Counted from the first letter of the stretch, positions 8,190 through 16,363 are shown. The stretch is 35,157 nucleotides of DNA from an uncultured Clostridia bacterium (GCA_900016865.1 FIZI01000001.1:95028-130184); one strand, 5' to 3'. The notes: generated from the letters alone by a model not told the origin. Made by a program: numbers and translations.

Positions 8190-8573
8190 CTATGGGTATT
8201 CGGCCTTCCACAACCCGTGCAGATTGCAGTATTCTCGAGCTACTGCGTTCTCTCCATCAACACAGAACTCCGCAACGGGCTGGTCACCGGGATTGAGGAA
8301 ACGTCTGTAGGAGACTCCGTCAACCACAAGCTCGATCCACTCGATGTAGTGATCCTCGGTGGACGGATGTATGGTACTTCCGACAGTAACCTTGAACCCA
8401 GTCTCTGTCTTCTCTATAACCGGCACGTGTTTCTCACGCGACGCGTCCACTGTTCCAGGCTCATACAGCTTCATCGGCTGACCGCAGCAAACCAGCTCGC
8501 CGACGCCCTCGTGAAGGACCTCGACTATGTTGCCGCAGATCTCGCACTTGTAAATCCCAAACCTGACTGCCAT
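8190..8573 (-). CDS. dfx: Desulfoferrodoxin (two-iron superoxide reductase)
   Basis: Reduces superoxide to hydrogen peroxide without releasing oxygen, in the cytoplasm of anaerobes. 127 residues, the family's usual length. Seen: an N-terminal desulforedoxin-like Fe(Cys)4 site, [12 protein letters not shown] and LVCCGQPM; then the catalytic Fe(His)4Cys centre with EKHVPVIE, the [14 protein letters not shown] histidines, and the C-terminal EYCNLHGLW (Cys and His ligands). ATG 8573 has GGAGG 7 nt upstream. It follows rubrerythrin by 48 bp on the same strand. The pair makes a superoxide-to-peroxide-to-water route, with rubredoxin (encoded at 32.6 kb) a likely electron donor. Confidence 0.96.
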   Translation of the reverse strand: MAVRFGIYKCEICGNIVEVLHEGVGELVCCGQPMKLYEPGTVDASREKHVPVIEKTETGFKVTVGSTIHPSTEDHYIEWIELVVDGVSYRRFLNPGDQPVAEFCVDGENAVAREYCNLHGLWKAEYP

Positions 8574-8621
8574 CGCTCGGCCTCCTTCCGTGATGATCGT
8601 CTATAGGCGGTCATCACAATG

Positions 8622-9200
8622 TCACCAGTTCTCGCACAGCAGCTCGAAATGAGCCTGTGGGTGAGCGCAAGCAGGGCACACTTTCGGAGCATCTGTTCCC
8701 TCATGCAAGTATCCGCAATTCCTGCAGCGCCAAACGACTGAAGTATCCTTTGAGAAGACCTTGCCTGTCTCGATGTTCTTCAGCAGCCCCAGATATCGCT
8801 TCTCGTGCTGCTTCTCGGAGACGGCAATGGCCTCAAAAACGTCCGCTATTGCGTCAAAGCCCTCTTCTCTGGCAACCTGGGCAAACTCCGGGTACATCTC
8901 GGTGTGCTCGTAATTCTCCCCTTCGGCTGCAGCCTTGAGGTTCTCAGCGGTGTTGCCTATGACTCCGGCTGGGAAGGACGCTGTTATCTCCACTTGGCCT
9001 CCCTCGAGGAACTTAAAGAGGCGCTTAGCATGCTCCTTCTCATGGTCAGCAGTCTCCTCGAAGATGTGAGCGATCTGCACATAGCCTTCCTTACGTGCCT
9101 GACTAGCGTAGTAGGTATACCTGTTCCTGGCCTGAGATTCACCGGAAAAAGCAATCACCAAGTTCCGCTCTGTCCTGGTACCCTTTAGGCTCTTTGACAT
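8622..9200 (-). CDS. rbr: Rubrerythrin
   Basis: Peroxide reductase of anaerobes: a four-helix diiron domain plus a C-terminal rubredoxin-like Fe(Cys)4 domain. Seen: helix motifs GESQARNRYTYYASQARKEG, EETADHEKEHAKRLF and EAIAVSEKQHEKRY carrying the Glu/His iron ligands, and the C-terminal WRCRNCGYLHEG with KVCPACAHPQAHF. 192 residues, standard. The second of two close ATGs (9200) is chosen because GGAGGG lies about 9 nt before it and touches the first ATG at 9209. First gene of the rbr-dfx unit, divergent from the marR-ABC operon. Confidence 0.96.
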   Translation of the reverse strand: MSKSLKGTRTERNLVIAFSGESQARNRYTYYASQARKEGYVQIAHIFEETADHEKEHAKRLFKFLEGGQVEITASFPAGVIGNTAENLKAAAEGENYEHTEMYPEFAQVAREEGFDAIADVFEAIAVSEKQHEKRYLGLLKNIETGKVFSKDTSVVWRCRNCGYLHEGTDAPKVCPACAHPQAHFELLCENW

Positions 9201-9286
9201 CCTCGACATCCCTCCAATTTGTTATATCCGACACTCGGTCAAATTAGTGTGCTTACTACATGATAATAATAACAACGTGCACCACT

Positions 9287-9315
9287 AAGATACCATCTAT
9301 ACCTCATAGAGTCAA
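9287..9315 (-). promoter_or_regulatory. Predicted promoter of rbr-dfx
   Basis: On the minus strand TTGACT, 17-base spacer, TATCTT, giving a leader of about 80 nt to the rbr ATG. The leader contains an A/T-rich GTTATTATTATC tract. I looked for a PerR box and did not find a good one. Confidence 0.5.
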
Positions 9316-9403
9316 TACCCTTGTTTGCCACACTGCGCCAAGCGAAGTGTGGACTCTGCAGCTTCACAGGGTTCGGCTGCTCGCGATGAAGCCCGTAACC
9401 CTA

Positions 9404-9432
9404 TTGACAACAACCCGCACGTCTCTTATTAT
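9404..9432 (+). promoter_or_regulatory. Strong promoter of the marR-ABC exporter operon
   Basis: TTGACA (9404-9409), exactly 17 bases, TATTAT (9427-9432). The -10 lies inside the short palindrome at 9427-9440. Transcription should begin near 9439, which places the first in-frame ATG (9388) of the regulator frame outside the message. Confidence 0.7.
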
Positions 9433-9440
9433 TCCTAATA
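9427..9440. promoter_or_regulatory. Operator-like palindrome over the marR promoter
   Basis: TATTA-TTCC-TAATA, a 5-4-5 inverted repeat that coincides with the -10 box and expected start of transcription. MarR-family repressors usually bind A/T-rich palindromes of this kind over their own promoters, so autorepression is a reasonable inference. Confidence 0.45.
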
Positions 9441-9475
9441 GTGTTAGCAATATAGCGCGGACTAGGGACGGTGAT

Positions 9476-9907
9476 ATCATCGATTTCTCGGCCTTTACGT
9501 CTGAGCTTATTGAGGCATTACAGCGCTTGCTTCGGACGACTGCCCAGAGACAGGTTGATGAGTTCTCCAAAGGAGAAATGTTCATAATGAACCACCTGGT
9601 CGACTCTGGCGGAACAGCCCTTCCGAGAGAGCTGAGCATTGCCATGGATGCAAGTTCAGCGAGAGTCGCAGCTGCTGTCAACAGCCTTCAGCGCAAAGGA
9701 CTTGTCACCAGGCATGTCGACAGCCGCGACCGGCGAAGGACCCTTGTGACTATCACAGAGCGCGGACGCCTGGTAGTCATGAACAAGCGCAAGCAAATGC
9801 ACAGGAACATGGAGCACGTTATGCGCAAGCTAGGCGAACGTGACGCGAAAGAGTACTTGCGCATACTCAAGCGCATCATTGACATAATCAATGAGGCGGA
9901 TCAATGA
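9476..9907 (+). CDS. MarR-family transcriptional regulator (start uncertain)
   Basis: Winged-helix repressor, probably controlling the exporter genes it overlaps. Seen: a first helix ELIEALQRLLRTTAQRQ, then HTH and wing LPRELSIAMDASSARVAAAV and GLVTRHVDSRDRRRTLVTIT, the classic MarR DxRDRR wing, and a C-terminal dimerisation helix. The start is a problem: the excellent promoter at 9404-9432 puts transcription near 9439, and no ATG, GTG or TTG is in frame from there to helix 1. I mark ATC 9476 (AGGGACGG upstream, 143 residues, family-typical length) as tentative. ATG 9388 would be canonical but has a weak ribosome site and would overlap the promoter. The stop overlaps the open frame of the next gene. 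Confidence 0.75.
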   Translation: MIDFSAFTSELIEALQRLLRTTAQRQVDEFSKGEMFIMNHLVDSGGTALPRELSIAMDASSARVAAAVNSLQRKGLVTRHVDSRDRRRTLVTITERGRLVVMNKRKQMHRNMEHVMRKLGERDAKEYLRILKRIIDIINEADQ

Positions 9908-9938
9908 CTGCGACGTGCAAGAGAGGGGCATACGGATA

Positions 9939-12077
9939 GTGAGAATCCTTAGGTATCTGAAGGGTTCGGGAGTTGTCGTTTTCATCGTCTTTGTGGCACT
10001 GATAGTCCAGGCTCTTTGTGAGCTGTCACTCCCTTCCTATACCAGTGATATAGTCGACATAGGTATACAGCAGAAGGGCATCAGCAACGCTGTTCCGCTT
10101 TGGATAAGTCCGGACACACTTTCAAGACTACAGCTTCTCATGACCGATGACGAGATATCGTTGGTGAATAGCGCCTATGCCCTCAATGAGGATGGCATAT
10201 ACGAACTGACTGCCTTCGGCAAAGACAGGATCGAAGTACTGAGCGATGTCTTTAGCATTCCGATGGCAGCGCTTTCTCACCTGCAAAACACCCCTGCTGC
10301 AGATCTTCAGGGCCTTCAGCAGGCACTAATTGCCGGAGCACTGACCAAGGAACAACTTCTGCTGATCAGAGAGAGGGTCCTGGAGTCTCTTGATGGGTTT
10401 GCCGACAGCATCATCCTGCAACGAGCTGTGCTCTTCTTGCAGGAGGAGTATGCGGCTTTGGGGATCGACGTAGGCCGATTGCAGATCAACTACCTGATAG
10501 GCACCGGCGCGAAGATGCTAGCGGTCACGGCCATGATGGCGATCGCAGCAATTCTTGTGAACCTTCTTGGCAGCCGTTTATCTGCCAAGATCGGCAGAGA
10601 TCTTCGCGAGCGTGTATTTGAAAGAGTGGTCTCCTTCTCTGCAGCCGAGCTGGACCGTTTCTCTACTGCCTCGCTCATTACCCGCAGTACGAACGACATA
10701 CAGCAAGTACAGATGGTCGTTGTAATGATGCTGAGGGTAGCTCTATACTCCCCGATACTCGGAATCGGCGGGATCATCAAGGTATCCCGCACCAACACGG
10801 GTATGGGATGGATCATCGTCGTTGCTGTATGCGCAGTCATGCTGCTAGTAACAAGCCTGATAGCAGTAACGATGCCGAAGTTCAAGAAGATGCAGACTCG
10901 CATAGATCGTGTAAACCAGGTCGGCAGAGAGATGCTGACAGGGATCTCAGTGATCCGGGCGTTCAACCGCGAAAAGCACGAAGAACAGCGCTTCGATATC
11001 GCGAACCGCGATCTAATGGGCACACAGCTCTTTGTAAACAGAGCAATGAGCTTCATGATGCCCGCGATGATGTTGCTGATGAATCTCATCACTGTATTGA
11101 TCGTGTGGATAGGGGCTAAGAGAATAGACTTGGGCCATCTCCAGGTCGGTGAAATGATGGCCTTTATCTCCTATACCATGCAAATAGTCATGTCGTTTAC
11201 GATGCTTACCATGATGTCGATCTCCCTTCCCCGTGCGAGCGTCGCTGCAGGGCGCATCGAAGAGGTCCTTCAGACTCAGCCGTCGATAGCAAATCCACCT
11301 AAAGAACGGGAAGTCACTCGCGAGCATTGGGATGGTGTCGTCGAGTTTCACGACGTGTGCTTCCGTTTTGAGGGTGCGGATAGGGATGTGCTGGAGCACA
11401 TAAGCTTCACTGCAAAGCCAGGACAGACAACCGCCATAATCGGCAGCACCGGCAGTGGCAAATCTACTCTCATTCACTTGATTCCGAGATTCTACGATGT
11501 CACTGGGGGGAAGATCACAATCGACGGAGTTGACATACGAGACATCAGCCTGAGAGAACTCCGCAGCCTGCTTGGATTCGTGCCTCAAAAAAGCATCTTG
11601 TTTAGTGGAGACATTCGCTCCAACCTGAAGTTCGGTGGCAGCGACATAGATGATCAAGCCATGATCGAAGCGGCCGAGATTGCACAGGCTGCAGAGTTTA
11701 TCGAGGAGAAGCCGGGTAAGTATGACAGCCCAATCGCTCAAGGAGGGTCCAACGTTTCAGGCGGTCAGCGACAGCGGCTTTCTATTGCTCGTGCTATCGC
11801 CAAGAAACCCAAGATTCTGCTCCTAGACGACAGCTTCTCTGCAGTAGACTACAAGACCGAGGTGGCTATGCGCCGCGGCCTGAGTGAAAAGGCCAAGGAC
11901 ATGACAGTCATAGTCGTAGCGCAGCGCATCTCGACCATCATGCATGCTGATCAGATAGTAGTGCTCGATCAGGGCCGAGTCGCCGGGATTGGCACACACG
12001 AAACTCTAATGAGAACTTGTCGGACCTATAGAGAAATCGCTCGCAGCCAATTGAGCGAATCAGAGCTTGCTATATAA
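9939..12077 (+). CDS. Heterodimeric ABC exporter, subunit 1 (degenerate ATPase site)
   Basis: Membrane-spanning plus ATPase half-transporter of the multidrug/lipid exporter type. GTG 9939 follows AGAGAGGGG by about 10 nt and gives VRILRYLKGSG; ATG 9891 is upstream inside marR with no good site. About 712 residues. Seen: TM1, a roughly 140-residue mostly external insertion (GIQQKGISNAVPLW onward) before TM2, typical of this Bacillota subgroup; six TM segments; Walker A IIGSTGSGKSTL near residue 500; signature NVSGGQRQR; Walker B ILLLDDSFSAVD. The catalytic Glu after Walker B is Asp and the H-loop His is Gln (VVAQRIST), so this subunit supplies the non-hydrolytic site, as in TM287-like partners. 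Substrate unknown; MarR control suggests a toxic compound. Confidence 0.9.
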   Translation: MRILRYLKGSGVVVFIVFVALIVQALCELSLPSYTSDIVDIGIQQKGISNAVPLWISPDTLSRLQLLMTDDEISLVNSAYALNEDGIYELTAFGKDRIEVLSDVFSIPMAALSHLQNTPAADLQGLQQALIAGALTKEQLLLIRERVLESLDGFADSIILQRAVLFLQEEYAALGIDVGRLQINYLIGTGAKMLAVTAMMAIAAILVNLLGSRLSAKIGRDLRERVFERVVSFSAAELDRFSTASLITRSTNDIQQVQMVVVMMLRVALYSPILGIGGIIKVSRTNTGMGWIIVVAVCAVMLLVTSLIAVTMPKFKKMQTRIDRVNQVGREMLTGISVIRAFNREKHEEQRFDIANRDLMGTQLFVNRAMSFMMPAMMLLMNLITVLIVWIGAKRIDLGHLQVGEMMAFISYTMQIVMSFTMLTMMSISLPRASVAAGRIEEVLQTQPSIANPPKEREVTREHWDGVVEFHDVCFRFEGADRDVLEHISFTAKPGQTTAIIGSTGSGKSTLIHLIPRFYDVTGGKITIDGVDIRDISLRELRSLLGFVPQKSILFSGDIRSNLKFGGSDIDDQAMIEAAEIAQAAEFIEEKPGKYDSPIAQGGSNVSGGQRQRLSIARAIAKKPKILLLDDSFSAVDYKTEVAMRRGLSEKAKDMTVIVVAQRISTIMHADQIVVLDQGRVAGIGTHETLMRTCRTYREIARSQLSESELAI

Positions 12078-12092
12078 GGAAAGTGAAGCGCA

Positions 12093-14003
12093 TTGAAGAG
12101 AGAGAATGACGCCATCAGAAAACCGTCAAACAATCCAGAGATCTCCGACACCCCACAGTCGAGAGAGAGTACGCGTCCTCGTCCGCGGGGCGGCGGGCCG
12201 CGAGCACATATGTTCATGGGCGAAAAACCAAAGGACTTCAAGGGCATAGTGCAAAGACTCATTGCGTACATCGGCCGCTACAAGATCGCTCTGTCCCTTG
12301 TCTTGGTTATGGCAGTAGGGAGCACTGTGTTTAACATAGTGGGGCCCAGAATCCTGAGCAAAGCGACAACCGAGTTGTTCAACGGGTTGGTAGCCAAAGT
12401 CGCGGGCACTGGAGGTATCGACTTTGGCAAAATAGGTTCGACTTTGTCGCTTCTCCTATGCTTATATGTAATCAGCGCAGCGTTCAACGCCATTCAAGGC
12501 TGGACTATGGCTGGCATCACCCAGGACCTCTGTTTCAGATTGCGCAAGGAGATCAGCGAGAAGATCAACCGGATGCCCATGAAATACTTCGAAGGCCGCA
12601 CTGTCGGTGAGGTGCTGTCCCGCCTCACCAATGACGTTGATACCCTCGGGATGACCCTTAGTCAGAGCGTAACGCAACTGATGGTTGGCCTCGTCACCCT
12701 AATCGGTGTGTTGTACATGATGCTGTCGATCAGTCCACTGATGACACTGATCGCTCTTGTATTGATACCTGCGTCTGCCCTACCGACCGCTGTTGTCATG
12801 AAGCTTGGACAAAAGCACTTCCGGGCACACCAGAGGTACCTCGGAGACGTCAACGGTCAAGTCGAGGAGATCTACAGCGGCCACCACGTGGTAAAAGCCT
12901 TCAACCGCGAGGGACCTGCCCTGGAAGAGTTCCGTGCAACAAACCTCCTGCTATATGAGTCCGCGTGGAAGAGCCAGTTCATATCTGGCCTGATGCATCC
13001 AATCATGATGCTTGTCGGAAATCTAGGCTACGTAGGAACAGCGGTCTCAGGAAGCATACTAGCAGCAAGAGGTGCGATCACAGTAGGCGACATTCAGGCC
13101 TTCATCCATTACGTTAGGAACTTCACTCATCCGATCACTCAAATGGCACAGGTCATGAGCATGCTGCAGAGCATGGCTGCAGCTGCCGAACGCGTCTATG
13201 AGTTTCTCGATGAGGAGGAAGAAGACCAGAGGGAAGTCAAGAGCCCGATAACGGCCGAAAGAGTCAAGGGGGCAGTGGCTTTCGAGCACGTACGTTTCGG
13301 GTACACGGACGACAGAATAATCATCAATGACTTCAACTGCAACATAGAGCCGGGGCAGACAGTTGCGATTGTCGGGCCTACCGGTGCAGGCAAGACCACA
13401 GTAGTCAAGCTTCTGATGCGGTTCTACGACGTGAACAGTGGCAGCATAAAGATCGACGGCCACGATGTGCGGGATTTCGACCGCAGAGAACTGCGACAGT
13501 GCTTTGCAATGGTGCTGCAGGATGCGTGGCTTTTCAAAGGCACTATAATGGAGAATATCCGTTACGGCAGGCTCGATGCGACAGATGAGGAGGTCATCGC
13601 AGCTGCCAAAGCCGCTCACGCGCATCACTTCATCGAGACACTCCCGGGCGGGTACAACATGGAGCTGAACGAAGATGCTACCAACGTGTCGCAGGGTCAA
13701 AGACAGTTGCTGACCATAGCCCGGGCGATTTTGGCAGACAAGCCAATCCTCATCCTGGACGAGGCTACATCAAACGTAGACACACGAACGGAGATCCTGA
13801 TCCAAAGGGCAATGCGCACCCTTATGAAAGGGCGAACCAGTTTCGTCATCGCCCATCGTCTATCAACTATACGAGACGCCGACGTCATCCTTGTTATGAA
13901 GGATGGAGACATAGTGGAACAAGGAACACATGAAGAGCTGCTGGCAAGGGGCGGCTTCTACGAAGACTTGTACAACAGCCAATTCGAAAAGCTCCCTGCG
14001 TGA
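12093..14003 (+). CDS. Heterodimeric ABC exporter, subunit 2 (catalytic ATPase site)
   Basis: Partner of the preceding subunit, 15 bp downstream. TTG 12093 after AAGGAAAGTG; 636 residues. The N-terminus is a charged, Pro/Gly-rich cytoplasmic tail (RPRPRGGGPRAHMFMGEKPK) before TM1, common in this subgroup. Seen: six TM segments, FNREGPALEEF coupling region, Walker A IVGPTGAGKTTV near residue 426, Q-loop VLQDAWLF, signature NVSQGQRQLL near 531, Walker B ILILDEATSNVD with intact catalytic Glu, H-loop VIAHRLST. It therefore completes the hydrolytic site that subunit 1 lacks. The signature Q (SQGQ for SGGQ) is common in this family. Confidence 0.92.
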   Translation: MKRENDAIRKPSNNPEISDTPQSRESTRPRPRGGGPRAHMFMGEKPKDFKGIVQRLIAYIGRYKIALSLVLVMAVGSTVFNIVGPRILSKATTELFNGLVAKVAGTGGIDFGKIGSTLSLLLCLYVISAAFNAIQGWTMAGITQDLCFRLRKEISEKINRMPMKYFEGRTVGEVLSRLTNDVDTLGMTLSQSVTQLMVGLVTLIGVLYMMLSISPLMTLIALVLIPASALPTAVVMKLGQKHFRAHQRYLGDVNGQVEEIYSGHHVVKAFNREGPALEEFRATNLLLYESAWKSQFISGLMHPIMMLVGNLGYVGTAVSGSILAARGAITVGDIQAFIHYVRNFTHPITQMAQVMSMLQSMAAAAERVYEFLDEEEEDQREVKSPITAERVKGAVAFEHVRFGYTDDRIIINDFNCNIEPGQTVAIVGPTGAGKTTVVKLLMRFYDVNSGSIKIDGHDVRDFDRRELRQCFAMVLQDAWLFKGTIMENIRYGRLDATDEEVIAAAKAAHAHHFIETLPGGYNMELNEDATNVSQGQRQLLTIARAILADKPILILDEATSNVDTRTEILIQRAMRTLMKGRTSFVIAHRLSTIRDADVILVMKDGDIVEQGTHEELLARGGFYEDLYNSQFEKLPA

Positions 14004-14087
14004 CACACAGAGGACGATCTCACGCTTCTATGGGAACTATATGACAGACACACTCTAATGCATGCCAACCCCGACAGGAGGTCACAG

Positions 14088-14345
14088 ATGCACAAAATAG
14101 GGGTAGACAGGGAACTCTTGCCCGTTAGAGACTTCTTGAGAAACGCAGGATACGAAGTAGCTGAGCTCGATATGGCAGATTCGGAAGCGATCCGAGGCTT
14201 CGATGCAGTCGTAGTGTCAGGACTCAGGAGAAACATGCTAGGAATCCAGGATACGACCAACCAGGTACCAATCATCGACGCAGCAGGCATGACACCAAGA
14301 GAGGTGCTAAACGAGGTCAGGTTGAAAATCGAGAAAACGCGTTAG
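14088..14345 (+). CDS. UPF0180 (YkuS-like) protein
   Basis: Small soluble protein of the UPF0180 family, function unknown. ATG 14088 has AGGAGG 6 nt upstream, giving MHKIGVDRELLPVRDFL and 85 residues, typical for YkuS. Seen: the family core DAVVVSGLRRNMLGIQDTT and the PIIDAAGMTPREVLNEV ending. It lies 84 bp after the ABC exporter on the same strand and may be the last gene of that transcript, though UPF0180 proteins are not known to be tied to transport. Confidence 0.85.
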   Translation: MHKIGVDRELLPVRDFLRNAGYEVAELDMADSEAIRGFDAVVVSGLRRNMLGIQDTTNQVPIIDAAGMTPREVLNEVRLKIEKTR

Positions 14346-14350
14346 AAACA

Positions 14351-14398
14351 AATCCTGCCTGTAGTAGACTGACTGCAAAGGTCTACATCGGCAGGATT
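14351..14398 (-). terminator. Terminator of tmRNA
   Basis: Nested inverted repeat: AATCCTGCC/GGCAGGATT outer arms with an inner GTAGAC/GTCTAC stem. On the minus strand the hairpin is followed by TGTTTCT, fitting an intrinsic terminator for ssrA. On the plus strand no T-run follows, so it may stop the ABC/UPF0180 message only weakly. Confidence 0.7.
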
Positions 14399-14455
14399 AC
14401 CTATGTACTCAGACAGAACTGTGCGGCCGACGACAGCGCTTCGAACGCTTGCTAC

Positions 14456-14810
14456 TGGTGGAGGCGGCGAGAATCGAACTCGCGTCCGAGAAGGCAGCCA
14501 TCTGAGCTTCTACGAGCGTAGCGTCAGATTTGCTGATTCACCCTGCCGAACCCCCTGACGCCGGGTTCCTTTAGGGCTATCCCGCTAGATCTCGTTGCTT
14601 ACCCGCGGGATATGGCAAGCAACCAGCCTGATTGGGTGACACCCGGCACTGTCTGCTCAGGCAACAGACAGTCGGATGGCTGCGTTTATATTACGCAGCG
14701 GCCAACGCGTAATCGTCGGCAGTTATTTGGGTCCACCGATTAACGAGTAGGTGGGATCTCGGCTCGCTACTCAGCTGTCCACATCTTCCCGTCGAAACCA
14801 TTGCGCCCCC
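14456..14810 (-). ncRNA. ssrA: tmRNA (10Sa RNA)
   Basis: Rescues stalled ribosomes by acting as tRNA-Ala and then as message for a degradation tag. Seen on the minus strand: 5' end GGGGGCGCAATGGTTTCGAC, 3' T-arm and acceptor GTTCGATTCTCGCCGCCTCC ending CCA, about 355 nt. The tag frame at 14720-14691 reads ADDYALAAA then TAA, just after ATAACT. Most tags end -LAA, while this one has a third Ala. The 3' CCA is encoded. It lies 80 bp after smpB, the gene for its partner protein, and has its own promoter. Confidence 0.96.
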
Positions 14811-14840
14811 ACGTGCTAGAGCCTACGACCGCGCGACAAG

Positions 14841-14869
14841 AGTATACCACAAATAAGCGTCGCCATCAA
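14841..14869 (-). promoter_or_regulatory. Promoter of ssrA
   Basis: Minus strand TTGATG, 17 bases, TATACT, with a TGG extension directly before the -10. Transcription would start near 14834, leaving about 24 nt to be trimmed from the tmRNA 5' end by RNase P. Confidence 0.65.
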
Positions 14870-14890
14870 ACAGCAATCAGATTGTAACCA

Positions 14891-15352
14891 CTAACTGTGC
14901 TGACGCTCCTTGAGCCGCCGCTGTGTTTCGACACGCCTTTCGCGCTCGGCGATAGCCTCGCGCTTGTCAAACGCCTTCTTGCCCTTGGCGACTGCAAGCT
15001 CGACCTTCAGCCACGGCCCCTTGAAATACAACCGCAAAGGAATGAGTGAGTATCCTCGTATCGTTGCCTTGGCTTCTAGTTTGCGAATCTCTGACTTGTG
15101 CAGCAGAAGCTTGCGAGGCCTCTTGGGATCGTGGTTGCCATAGTGAGCGTATTCCCATGGACTGATGTGCATGTCGTAGAGGATCGCCTCGCCTCCTTCG
15201 ATCCGAGCGAAGCTGTCCCTCAGATTGACTCTGCCACGACGCACTGATTGTATCTCAGTGCCCGTCAGCGCAATGCCGGCCTCGTACCTATCTTCGATGA
15301 AATAATCGTGAAACGCCTTCCTGTTGCTGGCAACAAGTCTCTCTTCACCCAC
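14891..15352 (-). CDS. smpB: SsrA-binding protein
   Basis: Binds the tRNA-like part of tmRNA and places it in the A site of stalled ribosomes. GTG 15352 with GGAGG 10 nt upstream; 153 residues, standard. Seen: SNRKAFHDYFIEDRYEAGI, TGTEIQSVRRGRVNLRDSF, HISPWEYAHYGNHDPKRPRK with the LLLHKSEI segment, SLIPLRLYFKGPWLKVE and the basic C-terminal tail GKKAFDKREAIAERER that inserts near the decoding centre. The gene directly precedes ssrA. Confidence 0.97.
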   Translation of the reverse strand: MGEERLVASNRKAFHDYFIEDRYEAGIALTGTEIQSVRRGRVNLRDSFARIEGGEAILYDMHISPWEYAHYGNHDPKRPRKLLLHKSEIRKLEAKATIRGYSLIPLRLYFKGPWLKVELAVAKGKKAFDKREAIAERERRVETQRRLKERQHS

Positions 15353-15375
15353 GACAGCCCATCCTCCAAAAAGAG

Positions 15376-15927
15376 CTACAATCCCAGTTCTCCCGCTATC
15401 TGCTGCATGGCCGATAGGCCCACACCCACAAACTCCTCCAAACTCATGCCAAAGGACTCACATGAGGCAATCGCGTCGCGGTCAGCACCGCGTGCGAAAG
15501 ACCGTTCCTTGTACCTGTTCAGCACAAAATCAGCATCAATCGAACTAAGCTTCTTGTCGGGGTGTATCAGTGCAGCAGCGACGATCAGGCCCGTCAGTGG
15601 ATCTACGGCGTAAAGGGCTTTGTCAAGGATCGTCTTCCTCGGTAAGCCGTGATGATGATTATGAACTTTCACCGCGTAGATGACATGCTCCGGCAGACCT
15701 TCCCTTTCGAGTATCTCTGCTCCAACTATGCTATGAGCTTCAGGATCAGTCGCAGTCTTGTCATAGTCAATGTCGTGCAGAAGACCGGCCAGTCTCCACT
15801 CTTCCTCGTTTTCGCCAAACTTCTCAGCGAGACTCGCCATAACTGCCTCTACTGCAAGCATGTGCTTAATCAAGTTCCTATTGCTGACATGGGACTTCAA
15901 TAAAGCAAGTGCGTCATCTCTCGTCAT
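15376..15927 (-). CDS. HD-domain phosphohydrolase
   Basis: Metal-dependent phosphohydrolase-type protein of about 183 residues. Seen: His in NLIKHMLAVEAVM, the paired HD in GLLHDIDYDKTATDPEAHS, further His in AVKVHNHHHGLP and Asp in YAVDPLTGLIVAAALI, which complete an HD metal site. The substrate cannot be told from sequence. The gene lies between secG (14 bp away) and smpB (23 bp away), so all are probably one transcript. In many Bacillota this slot holds rnr (RNase R), making the HD gene an unexpected neighbour for ribosome rescue and secretion genes. Confidence 0.85.
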   Translation of the reverse strand: MTRDDALALLKSHVSNRNLIKHMLAVEAVMASLAEKFGENEEEWRLAGLLHDIDYDKTATDPEAHSIVGAEILEREGLPEHVIYAVKVHNHHHGLPRKTILDKALYAVDPLTGLIVAAALIHPDKKLSSIDADFVLNRYKERSFARGADRDAIASCESFGMSLEEFVGVGLSAMQQIAGELGL

Positions 15928-15941
15928 TCGCAGACCACTTC

Positions 15942-16181
15942 CTAGATAAAGACATCAAAGGCCGAAGCAAGGACTGCTAGAACCATGAATCCTATAGCAA
16001 CGTACGTGGTTGCCTTATCTAGGAATGCGTCTAAACCCGACTGAGCATGGTGAAACAGGCGGCCTCCTCCGCCAATAGAACCAAGGCCCTCTCCCTTGCT
16101 CTTCTGGAGCACTACAACGACAATGAGCGCGATGCTGACAAGGAACAGAGCAACCGTGACTACTGTACGCAAGACATCCAC
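15942..16181 (-). CDS. secG: Preprotein translocase subunit SecG
   Basis: Small membrane partner of SecYE. GTG 16181 (VDVLRTVVTVALF) is preceded by GGAGGAGG at about 8 nt, giving 79 residues, the family length; an upstream ATG frame would add an unlikely N-terminus. Seen: TM1 TVALFLVSIALIVVVVLQ, the conserved loop QKSKGEGLGSIGGGG, then TM2 AIGFMVLAVLASAFDVFI. First gene of the secG-HD-smpB unit. Confidence 0.93.
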   Translation of the reverse strand: MDVLRTVVTVALFLVSIALIVVVVLQKSKGEGLGSIGGGGRLFHHAQSGLDAFLDKATTYVAIGFMVLAVLASAFDVFI

Positions 16182-16250
16182 TTGTGACGCCTCCTCCCGC
16201 AACTCCAAGACACTAGCGCTCAAAACGCTTACATGCTGCAACGCTATGTC

Positions 16251-16279
16251 ATTCTACCACAACACACAGTCATTGACAA
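16251..16279 (-). promoter_or_regulatory. Promoter of the secG-HD-smpB unit
   Basis: Minus strand TTGTCA, 17 bases, TAGAAT, with TGG directly before the -10 (extended -10). Transcription start near 16244, leader about 63 nt. Confidence 0.6.
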
Positions 16280-16320
16280 CTCGATCAAGAGATATCAACG
16301 AGACACTCGCAGAAGACACA

Positions 16321-16363
16321 AGGCCAGGCTCGATACCTCCAACCCAGGATCAGAGCCCGGCCT
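16321..16363 (-). terminator. Hairpin after eno, possible terminator
   Basis: AGGCCaGGCTC and GAGCCcGGCCT arms pair over 11 positions with one mismatch and a 21-base loop. It lies 45 bp past the eno stop. The minus-strand sequence that follows (TTGTGTCTTCTG) is only moderately T-rich. Confidence 0.5.

Noticed and set aside
7968-8606. 212-residue plus-strand frame across the gap and the superoxide reductase gene
   Set aside because: The reverse strand encodes an unmistakable desulfoferrodoxin; the plus frame is its shadow and lacks a ribosome site.
9201-9300. PerR box upstream of rubrerythrin
   Set aside because: The A/T-rich tract GTTATTATTATC does not form the 7-1-7 palindrome of PerR sites.
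11013-11741. 242-residue open frame antisense to the first ABC subunit
   Set aside because: It mirrors the codon pattern of a clearly real transporter gene on the plus strand, has no ribosome site and resembles no family.
13059-13700. 213-residue frame antisense to the second ABC subunit
   Set aside because: Shadow of the Walker/signature coding region; no independent support.
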